Shown in pieces: positions 9,240 through 15,840 of a DNA stretch of 40,211 nt (positions are counted from its first letter, which is position 1; each line of letters opens with the position of its first letter). This DNA is from a virus. The notes under the pieces were generated by a model. It had not been told where the DNA came from. It did not search any database and saw only the letters and a list, made by a program, of their open reading frames with translations. The translations under genes were made by a program, and so were the position numbers. The stretch lies in the IMG/VR virus record IMGVR_UViG_3300005056_000227, positions 1 to 40,211 of that record; one strand, written 5' to 3'.

Positions 9240-11674
9240 CAGACCATATCCACATTAAGATTAAACCGCCCATCACCCAGTATTTGAACGAGAGCTTCAG
9301 ACAAGCCATCAGCAAATTTAGCAGAAGTAAAAATATCACTGCCACGGATGGTTAGACTTATTTCCTGTGGCTGCGCAATAACAGCAGCCTGATCTGCTGG
9401 TGAAAATATCGCTGGCGGTTCAACAGCGCCAACTTCGTCTTCAAAACTAGTTGCAGAAGTACTGCTAGCTAGCGTGGTATCAGCGGCATTTATAATTGAA
9501 TTAGTTGGCGTTACATTAACCGGGTTACTCGATGATCCTGGTGCACCGGCAGTTCCATCAATAGCATCCAAAACACCACCGGCGATGGCTAGGCCAGAAG
9601 CTAATAAAGCATTACTACCAATAGCTGCGGCAGAGGCAACAGATCTAGCTATTGCAGCCGCTGCAGCAGCACCGCCCAAGCCTACAGTTGCCGCCATAAT
9701 AGCGGCCGCTTCAACCTGGCCGTAAGCCAACACCATCGAAGCCGACGCTGCCGCATTGGTTTGTATATCGGCAACAGTCTTTGCGGTCTGTAGTGCAATT
9801 AAAATTAATGTGATTGCTCGGTTATCATCAGCAAATCGACGAAGCAAATTAAGACCCTGCGTAAATACCTGTTCGCGCCCCGCGACTTCAATCTGATTAC
9901 GCTGCTTTTCTGCAGCAAGATGAGCCTTATTTGCCGTGGTTTCTAGTGCCAGCTGCTTTTTATTTTCTTTATCAATAATCGCGGTTTTACCCGTCTCAAA
10001 TGATTGTGAAGAAGCCAGCGACCTAGCCATAAATGTTTCTTCAGAAATCGCCTTAAGTTCCAGCGCATCATCCAGCAAAAATTGCTCATTAGCATACTGC
10101 TCAAACAAACGCTCTTCTTCAGTAAGCTGCGCCTCGGCCAAAACCTCAACCTGTTCAAGCAACTGCTCACGCAATAATTCCGTTTGTGCTGCTTCGCGAT
10201 CACCACGGCCTCTAGGCAACCCCGTCTCGTCAGTATTACTGATACTTGAATCATCGCCACTAGAATCTGGTGTCTGCTCTGCAATAGCAGCGTTTGCTTC
10301 CCATATATTGTTTATCAAGTCTGCGCCACGAAATGCGATCGCATCCATGTCATCCAACATCCTGTCGATCGTCTTCGATGCATCACTGAAATCACCAGAA
10401 GCAAATTGAACCAATGCAGCAGCAGTTCCACCCAGTGACACCCCGAGAAGCTCTACCGTTTTACTGGCACCAACAACGATGGAGCTAAAACTTTTTATCG
10501 CAAACCCTGCAGCATCTGCGCCCGGTAAAACAAAACCCATTGCCTCGATTAGATCAGTATTCGATTGCACCAGGCTACGCATAGCAGGATTAACATCATC
10601 AAAGAAAACCAACGCGCTCTCTTCAAGTGTAGAAATCCACAACTTATAGTCACCGGTCAGCGTGTTGGTTTGCTTGCTAGCCAGCTCCTGCGCTTTACTG
10701 GTATCCGTAATACCTTTACTCATAGCCTCAAATGCAGCAGGCCCCTGGTTAACCAAAGCCAACATACCGGGCGCAGCCTCCGTGCCAAAAATAGTGGCTG
10801 CTTCATTCAGCGTTAATTGTTTGTCAGCAAGCTGCTCAATCAATGGACCAAAGCCAATAAACTTGCCGCTGGCATCATTAATTTCCAGCCCAATATCTTT
10901 AATCAGACTGGCTGCATCAGTGCTCGGTTTCTGCAGCGAAATAAGACTGCTTCGTAAAATAGTACCGGCTTGCTCGCCTTTAAAACCAGCATTAAATAAT
11001 AAAGAGATCGCAGCAGTGGTTGATTCCAGATCCAGGTCCAGTGCATTTGCCACTGGGCCAACAAAGCGCATTGCATCACCCAGCTTCTGCAGCGTTGCCT
11101 GGCTACCAGAAATAGCTGCAGCAAATACATTGGCCACCCGTCCGGAGTCTTCCGCATTAAGACTAAATTGTGAAAGCGTAGCGGTAGTAATGGCAGAGGT
11201 AGTAGCCAGGTCAGCTTGTGTAGCAGCCGCCAGCGTCATTACGTTAGCCTGTGCCGCCAGAATCTGGTTTGTATCAAAGCCAGCAGAGGCAAGTGCATAC
11301 TGTGCTTCTGCTGCCTGCGTGGCAGAAAATATACTAACTTTGGCTTGTTCGCGTGCGCCTGCAGACAAGCGTTTTAGCTCCGCATCACTTGCTCCGGCGA
11401 CACTGGCCACATTCGCAATCGCCTGCTCAAAACCAGCGCCAACCTTAATCGCCGCACCGGCGAGTACAGCAACCGCTGCCGATCCAATAGCGGCGTATTT
11501 TTTTGCATCAGCCGAAAACTTTTTCCATTTCTTACCGGCCTTATCCGCTCCTTTGCCCGTCTTATCAAAAGCATCTTCGGCATTCTCGCCAAACTTTTCA
11601 ACAACAACAGAGCCATCATCCTTAACCTTCAGGACGATAGCCATTTCACCGTTTTGTCCGACTCCTATTCCCAT
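9239..11674 (-). CDS. Phage tail tape measure protein, TP901 family
   Basis: The 811-residue protein has the TP901-type core near residues 80-330 (FEQAIANVASVAGAS, then an ATQAAEAQYALASAGF helix and an RSSLISLQKPS segment). A hydrophobic alanine/glycine-rich section near 620-700 matches the membrane-active part of tape measures, and a charged coiled-coil region lies near 500-600. Tape measures set tail length; at about 1.5 Å per residue this one predicts a tail near 120 nm, an inference. An alternative ATG is at 11644 (MAIVLKV) with GGTGAA just upstream, while the ATG at 11674 has little ribosome-binding signal. Confidence 0.93.
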   Translation of the reverse strand: MGIGVGQNGEMAIVLKVKDDGSVVVEKFGENAEDAFDKTGKGADKAGKKWKKFSADAKKYAAIGSAAVAVLAGAAIKVGAGFEQAIANVASVAGASDAELKRLSAGAREQAKVSIFSATQAAEAQYALASAGFDTNQILAAQANVMTLAAATQADLATTSAITTATLSQFSLNAEDSGRVANVFAAAISGSQATLQKLGDAMRFVGPVANALDLDLESTTAAISLLFNAGFKGEQAGTILRSSLISLQKPSTDAASLIKDIGLEINDASGKFIGFGPLIEQLADKQLTLNEAATIFGTEAAPGMLALVNQGPAAFEAMSKGITDTSKAQELASKQTNTLTGDYKLWISTLEESALVFFDDVNPAMRSLVQSNTDLIEAMGFVLPGADAAGFAIKSFSSIVVGASKTVELLGVSLGGTAAALVQFASGDFSDASKTIDRMLDDMDAIAFRGADLINNIWEANAAIAEQTPDSSGDDSSISNTDETGLPRGRGDREAAQTELLREQLLEQVEVLAEAQLTEEERLFEQYANEQFLLDDALELKAISEETFMARSLASSQSFETGKTAIIDKENKKQLALETTANKAHLAAEKQRNQIEVAGREQVFTQGLNLLRRFADDNRAITLILIALQTAKTVADIQTNAAASASMVLAYGQVEAAAIMAATVGLGGAAAAAAIARSVASAAAIGSNALLASGLAIAGGVLDAIDGTAGAPGSSSNPVNVTPTNSIINAADTTLASSTSATSFEDEVGAVEPPAIFSPADQAAVIAQPQEISLTIRGSDIFTSAKFADGLSEALVQILGDGRFNLNVDMV

Positions 11675-11679
11675 AACTG

Positions 11680-12458
11680 TTATTTGTTCTGCTTCATCTC
11701 TTCAAGTTTGCTGCGCTGCACCTGCGCGGTTACGCTACCAATAATCTCAATTGCCTGGTTCCACCGGTAGCTCTCGTTTTCCCAGCCACAAGCGTTCGGT
11801 GACTGATTATGCGAGAGCATGTTGTAAGCCTTAAATTCATAATCAAATTCCGGCACCAGCAGCAAAGGGCAAACCGTACCGGCTTCAGTATCGCCATCAC
11901 GCCACATATCCGGTTCATCACAAACGCAATTGGCAGGCTTCACAGGTAAACGTGGACACATCTCACAACTATCACCACACGTCCACGCGCGCGTGGCACG
12001 TCTCAGTTTTTTACTGCGTCCTCACTATAGCGACTCATATTAATGATTTTTGCACCTAGTTCACGGATGACAATAATCGGTGCACTCTTAATAAATTCAT
12101 CTAGTTTTAATGTAAACTTTTCACCTTTCTCATCTAAAATATCACCAACCTCAACCAGTCCAAAACCACACGCCTTAGCATGTTGCTGGTTCACTTTTCG
12201 CATGGTTTCAGCGTCCAAAGGTGATATCCCTCTAATCTGATGTTGCTCATCATTATTCAACTCACGATCTTCCTCCTTAGCTTTATGAATAAGCCCATGA
12301 ATAATCAGAGCATCACCAACGCTCATAGGGCTATCACGATTAACATCATCAAGCTCTTTCCACGTCAGTCCGCGTAAAATAAAAGTGGTGGGGTTTTCAG
12401 ATTCACGATCCTGTTTAATAATGTATTCTTCGGTACTTCCTGGGCGGTGCATTTTCAT
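11680..12458 (-). CDS. Tail assembly chaperone GT fusion made by -1 frameshift
   Basis: The longer product reads the 151-codon frame from 12458, slips back one base at A AAA AAC (12012-12006), and continues from CTG at 12006 into the -1 frame to the stop at 11680. I read the -1 frame through the junction (LRRATRAWTCGDSCEMCPRL), and it is open into the 93-codon downstream frame. The fusion would be about 259 residues. In lambda the GT protein binds the tape measure through its T part and recruits tail-tube subunits. The T part here has several cysteines (WTCGDSCEMC, NCVCDEP). The downstream ATG at 11961 has no convincing ribosome-binding site, which supports expression by frameshift. Confidence 0.8.
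11979..12012 (-). promoter_or_regulatory. Programmed -1 ribosomal frameshift signal
   Basis: On the - strand the heptamer A AAA AAC occupies 12012-12006, in the zero frame as GTA AAA AAC, so it fits X XXY YYZ exactly. Four bases downstream, ACGT (12001-11998), a bulged G, and CCACG (11996-11992) pair with CGTGG (11987-11983) and ACGT (11982-11979) around a CGCG loop. Slippery heptamer, short spacer and hairpin are the three parts of a classic stimulator. Confidence 0.85.
12003..12458 (-). CDS. Tail assembly chaperone G-like protein
   Basis: A 151-residue acidic helical protein is encoded between the tail tube gene and the tape measure gene, the conserved place for the G chaperone. The start MKMHRPGS is preceded by GGAG at about ten bases. 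The frame ends GTA AAA AAC TGA, with the stop directly after the slippery heptamer, so most ribosomes make this short form and a minority make GT. No catalytic motif is expected or seen. Confidence 0.8.
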   Translation of the reverse strand: MKMHRPGSTEEYIIKQDRESENPTTFILRGLTWKELDDVNRDSPMSVGDALIIHGLIHKAKEEDRELNNDEQHQIRGISPLDAETMRKVNQQHAKACGFGLVEVGDILDEKGEKFTLKLDEFIKSAPIIVIRELGAKIINMSRYSEDAVKN

Positions 12459-12477
12459 TTTTTAATTTTCTCCGATT

Positions 12478-12505
12478 GCTGGCGGGCGACCATTCGCCCA
12501 CCAGC
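12478..12505 (-). other. Strong hairpin between tail tube and chaperone genes
   Basis: GCTGGCGGGCGA (12478-12489) and TCGCCCACCAGC (12494-12505) form a 12-bp stem with one G-U pair and a 4-nt loop. The stem is GC-rich, but no T-tract follows on the - strand. It may lower expression after the abundant tail tube gene or protect its mRNA 3' end. Confidence 0.55.
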
Positions 12506-12535
12506 TCTACTGCTAGCTTTGTAGTGTGTTATCTG

Positions 12536-13486
12536 TTACAGAACACTGGTAAAAGTAATACTGTATTGGTCATCACCCGCACTTTCTTTCAGTGCATAAC
12601 TCTTCTGCCGCGTAATGTTGCCAGCACGACCACCTGCAGTGTTTTCTGCCAGCTCAGCCTGCTGCCCATTAAACACCAGCGTCTCACCAAGGCTGTTAGT
12701 AAAGGTGGCTGTAATCGCCATCTGTGTAGAATTTGTTAATGCGTCCCAGTCGGCAATAGTTGCTACAGCACGGGGGTCGATGCTGATTGTCGGTGTACGG
12801 TTAGCCACTTCAAAATAATGCAGCCCGGTTTCATTCGCTTCCTGCACATCAACACCGGCATTAAAAGTAAACGCGCCGATATTCACCGTGCTGCCACCTT
12901 CATCAATAGTGCACAGCGCACTCGTCATACGAAACACTTCGGTCGACGGCTGAGAAATAGCAGGCAAAGCAACGACCGCGCCTACTGCATATCCAGCCTG
13001 CACATTAAAACTGGCTTTTAATGCACTCATACTGGCTTCAAAAGTTAAATCATTAACCGCACCAAGCAGGCTATAAAGCAAACCATCTTCATAAAAATAC
13101 CCGGTCGCGCTTCTTAATAATGCGCTGTCACTGGTCGGCGTGTAAACCGCTGCACGCGGTGTAGCAATACCATCACCAGAGCTAACCACAGCGTGGCCAC
13201 TCGCCATTAACGCAGCATGAATGTCCGGCACCAGCAAAGCACCCACGCCCTGGCCAAGTCCACGTACACGCGAAGCGGCTGGCACAGTCATTGACTGCTT
13301 CGTAGTAACACTGGCGCCAGGGCCAAAGGTGCCTTTTAAATCATCAGCACCATCGTCTTTTTCAGTAGGTATACCAATATTGATATCGCCGTTTAAAATA
13401 ACCAGGTCATTGCCAACGGTTGGCACAGCATCGGCACCTTTAACGGCTTCGACTTTATGTAAAAATGCTTTATTGCGTAACTTCAT
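12536..13486 (-). CDS. Major tail (tube) protein
   Basis: A 316-residue protein is encoded just upstream of the chaperone frames and downstream of the tail-terminator-like gene, the standard place for the tail tube. The N-terminal FLHKVEAVKGADAVPTVGND is like tube proteins of transposable siphophages, and the body is rich in T, A, G and V with long beta segments. The length fits tube proteins with an added surface domain. The following strong hairpin suits a highly expressed gene. Identification is mainly by position and composition. Confidence 0.75.
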   Translation of the reverse strand: MKLRNKAFLHKVEAVKGADAVPTVGNDLVILNGDINIGIPTEKDDGADDLKGTFGPGASVTTKQSMTVPAASRVRGLGQGVGALLVPDIHAALMASGHAVVSSGDGIATPRAAVYTPTSDSALLRSATGYFYEDGLLYSLLGAVNDLTFEASMSALKASFNVQAGYAVGAVVALPAISQPSTEVFRMTSALCTIDEGGSTVNIGAFTFNAGVDVQEANETGLHYFEVANRTPTISIDPRAVATIADWDALTNSTQMAITATFTNSLGETLVFNGQQAELAENTAGGRAGNITRQKSYALKESAGDDQYSITFTSVL

Positions 13487-13525
13487 CGCTCACCTCTGTG
13501 TGCTTTATTATTTATGCTTAAATTG

Positions 13526-13999
13526 TTACTTCGATTCTGTTGCTTCTGTTACCAGGCTTAATCGTGCCCGGTGGCATAATGTCTTCGCAAACATCACATT
13601 CTCAATGCCATCTACTTGTATACCTACAGGACCAAACGTCTGATCCATATTTTTATTATCGTCCACCACGCCGCCCAATGTAGGGTCGCCGCGAAATGCA
13701 GCAGCAACGTCTTCAACTAAATCCTGAAATGTCAGGGCAGTACCACCAGCATCACTTAACGAATAAAATCCATAAATCTGCCAGTAATGAACGCGTCGAA
13801 CTTCACCCGTGTCACCATCCATTTCAGCAGTGCGCTCACGAAAAAAGAACCAGCCAAGTAACTTATCTCCCGATTTAAACAAGGTGTCGAATTCTGATTT
13901 CTTGGTCGCATAACGTTCACGATCATGCACCACACCAATATCGACCACCGATTCCATTACCGCTTTAATCGCAACACGAATCGTTGCTAAATCACTCAT
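13526..13999 (-). CDS. Probable tail terminator / tail completion protein
   Basis: A 157-residue protein has the alternating alpha/beta look of lambda gpU-type tail terminators, with DLVEDVAAAFRGDPTLGGVVDD in the middle and a C-terminal strand pair ending RARLSLVTEATE. It lies between the gp10-like gene (four-base ATGA overlap) and the tail tube gene, where terminator genes usually are. The family is not firmly recognised. Confidence 0.6.
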   Translation of the reverse strand: MSDLATIRVAIKAVMESVVDIGVVHDRERYATKKSEFDTLFKSGDKLLGWFFFRERTAEMDGDTGEVRRVHYWQIYGFYSLSDAGGTALTFQDLVEDVAAAFRGDPTLGGVVDDNKNMDQTFGPVGIQVDGIENVMFAKTLCHRARLSLVTEATESK

Positions 14000-14517
14000 C
14001 GTTCACCCGCCTGCCAACGAGCGACAGCGCGGTCAATCGAGCCACCAAGCTGTCGCGTCACACGTTGCTGATGTTTACTAAAGTTGTTTTCAAACATGTG
14101 CGCACCTTTAGTACCGTGATGCTTAATTTTTAATGCGATTGCAATCGACACACCAATCACTTCATCCGGATCAGTAATACCAAGCTTGGCTTCCACCCAG
14201 TCCATCAAAGCTGTAAACGGCGGCAAATGTGGTTTAGTGCCATATTCAACAGCCTGTGCATGTGCCAGCGGGCTAAAAACCCTGCCACGCAACGTGTCTT
14301 GAGTCGTGCCACGCAAGTCATGAGAAATGCTGCCGCGTAATCCAGCCGAGCCACCAACACCAACAGGCGTGTCTTCCTTAATCTCACGTTCTAAAAACAG
14401 CAGAATCGTCGTTAACTCTTGTTTAGTTTCTTCGCGTGTAATTTCAGGCGCTTTACGCAAAAACTTTGCATAAAGCTTTGCCTGTTTAGTGTCAAGCTGT
14501 AGCGACGATATACCCAT
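13996..14517 (-). CDS. HK97 gp10-like head-tail connector protein
   Basis: A 173-residue protein has the gp10-type signature: an N-terminal helix with LRKAPEITREETKQELTT, then EIKEDTPVGVGGSAGLRGSI near residues 46-66, then PLAHAQAVEYGTKPH near 85-99, and a C-terminal helix HQQRVTRQLGGSIDRAVARW. These proteins join the head-tail interface in flexible-tailed phages. The gene is between the 225-residue connector and the tail terminator with four-base or shorter overlaps. Confidence 0.8.
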   Translation of the reverse strand: MGISSLQLDTKQAKLYAKFLRKAPEITREETKQELTTILLFLEREIKEDTPVGVGGSAGLRGSISHDLRGTTQDTLRGRVFSPLAHAQAVEYGTKPHLPPFTALMDWVEAKLGITDPDEVIGVSIAIALKIKHHGTKGAHMFENNFSKHQQRVTRQLGGSIDRAVARWQAGER

Positions 14518-15194
14518 TAGCGAAACCGTCGAGAATGCGTAAGACGATTACCACCTCGGCTATCGGCCATATCCAGATCAACAACCACGCCTGCAGCTAC
14601 GTTCTTTTTAGGGTCAATACCCAATGTATCGAAATAAAACTTTCTAAAAGTTCTAGCGCGTGCGGCAAAGTCACGCGCCTTGCTTGCATGGTCGACCGAG
14701 TCAGCTTGAATAAGGCTGTCACTATCACCGCTGTAATAACTGGCAAGCTGCTCGCAAAGCAAAGCGGCTGCCCAGCAGGCGATTGCTTCACGGTGAATAT
14801 CCGGCGGCGTTTCATTAACGGCATCAACAATATGCTTTACAGTAAACACCATTCGCACTGTATCGTTAGCAGTCAGGCTGTTACGCACCATTACAGTTTT
14901 ACCACCAGGGGCGTTATAAATACCGTAAGCGCCAGACTCAAGATAACGGGGTGGCACATTGCCAATAGGGAACTCAATATTTTTTAAGCTGCTAAAATTC
15001 GCCTGCCAGCCTGCAGGTAAATTGATGGACTGGCCACCAGCAACAACCACGTCTTCAACTTCCTCATCAGGCTTGTCATTGCTATATCTAATAACAGCAG
15101 ACAGCAATGCCTGGTCGCGATCTGCTACCTCAATAATACTGGCATCATCGCGTACTTTGTTATCAATCAAACTTTGGTAATCAGCTAATGCCAT
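14517..15194 (-). CDS. Putative head-tail adaptor protein
   Basis: A 225-residue protein is encoded first in the connector-tail operon after a likely terminator. The N-terminal ADYQSLIDNKVRDD and the later EAIACWAAALLCEQLASYY and ARARTFRKFYFDTLGI helices fit head-completion/adaptor proteins, which have a helical bundle that docks on the portal. Its position between capsid and gp10-like genes supports this. I do not recognise a precise family. Confidence 0.6.
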   Translation of the reverse strand: MALADYQSLIDNKVRDDASIIEVADRDQALLSAVIRYSNDKPDEEVEDVVVAGGQSINLPAGWQANFSSLKNIEFPIGNVPPRYLESGAYGIYNAPGGKTVMVRNSLTANDTVRMVFTVKHIVDAVNETPPDIHREAIACWAAALLCEQLASYYSGDSDSLIQADSVDHASKARDFAARARTFRKFYFDTLGIDPKKNVAAGVVVDLDMADSRGGNRLTHSRRFR

Positions 15195-15249
15195 CGCGTT
15201 TTATATCTCAGGGTAGTAAGTTTTTAGATTAAAAAAATAGACTGACATC
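15195..15249 (-). promoter_or_regulatory. Leader of the connector-tail operon
   Basis: This AT-rich leader follows a terminator-like hairpin and precedes the connector gene on the - strand. A new promoter is expected here if the terminator works, but no convincing -35/-10 pair or copy of the late palindrome is visible. Confidence 0.25.
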
Positions 15250-15277
15250 TGAGCCAGCCCATTTTTTGCATGGCTCA
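15250..15277 (-). terminator. Terminator-like hairpin after the exported-protein gene
   Basis: TGAGCCA and TGGCTCA form a perfect 7-bp stem with a 14-nt loop. On the - strand a TATTTTTTT tract follows about ten bases later. The large loop and the delayed T-tract make it a weak candidate. Confidence 0.4.
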
Positions 15278-15292
15278 CTAATTTTCTAGTAA

Positions 15293-15688
15293 TTAACCAG
15301 TCGCTAACGGCTCCCAGAAAACCGCGTTATTAAACACAAGCATCTGATCGCCGGTTAATCGCCTTGACCGTAAAGTTTTGGCTTGCAGAAAAACCACCGC
15401 GCCGGTACCAGAAGCATCAGCACCTAAAAGCACCAGCGCTCCATCAAGTAACAGCTCGTTACGAAAAACAAACATCTGTCCCGCAGCCAACTGATTATCT
15501 GCCACCTTAAAGTTCACAATAGGTAAATCATTTACGCTTAGCGAATCCGTTACTGGCTCAAGATTGCCAGGCATTTCATACTGGTCACCAATATATTCAT
15601 TGGCTAACAATAAACCGGCACAAACAACCGAAACACTCGATGCCATTATCGCTGCTACTGCAGTTATTACTAAAATTGATTTCTTCAT
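15293..15688 (-). CDS. Exported small protein inside the head operon, unknown function
   Basis: A 131-residue protein starts with a textbook signal peptide: MKKS, a hydrophobic core (ILVITAVAAIMASSVSVVC) and a likely cut after VCA near residue 24. The mature part has two similar segments, GQMFVFRNELLLDGALV near 70-86 and GDQMLVFNNAVFWEP near 114-128. A strong ribosome-binding site (TAGGAGA) stands nine bases upstream. It is between capsid and connector genes, and a terminator-like hairpin follows, so it looks like an inserted extra gene (moron). A virion head role is possible, but a signal peptide would be odd for that. Confidence 0.75.
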   Translation of the reverse strand: MKKSILVITAVAAIMASSVSVVCAGLLLANEYIGDQYEMPGNLEPVTDSLSVNDLPIVNFKVADNQLAAGQMFVFRNELLLDGALVLLGADASGTGAVVFLQAKTLRSRRLTGDQMLVFNNAVFWEPLATG

Positions 15689-15708
15689 AAGAAGAATCTC
15701 CTAACTTG

Positions 15709-15840
15709 TTAAAAGGTTGGCGAACCGGCTACGCGCCAGTCCACCAGGTAAGCTCTTAAGGTTTGCAGTTGATGCGCAGCCTGCACACTGGCTTTACTCA
15801 CCGCCTGGTGATCTTTAAACGATGGCTTATACCACAACAC
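15709..15840 (-). CDS. Possible 43-residue protein after the capsid gene
   Basis: A short frame begins with GTG at 15840 (or TTG at 15837), overlaps the end of the capsid gene by 14 bp and fills most of the gap before the exported-protein gene. The product, with KPSFKDHQAVSKASV and LQTLRAYLVDW, is a plausible short amphipathic helix. The initiation signal (AAGAG) is close and weak. No family is recognised. Confidence 0.35.
   Translation of the reverse strand: MLWYKPSFKDHQAVSKASVQAAHQLQTLRAYLVDWRVAGSPTF

Noticed and set aside
9936-10409. 157-codon serine-rich + strand frame
   Set aside because: Antisense to the tape measure coiled coil; composition is that of a reversed helical gene.
10662-11744. 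Long + strand open frame opposite the tape measure gene
   Set aside because: It is the antisense of an alanine-rich gene; the product is low-complexity A/S/P and has no domain, and the - strand gene is well supported.
12003-12005. Stop codon splitting two tail frames as a sequencing error or broken gene
   Set aside because: The in-frame slippery heptamer and hairpin show programmed frameshifting, not a defect.
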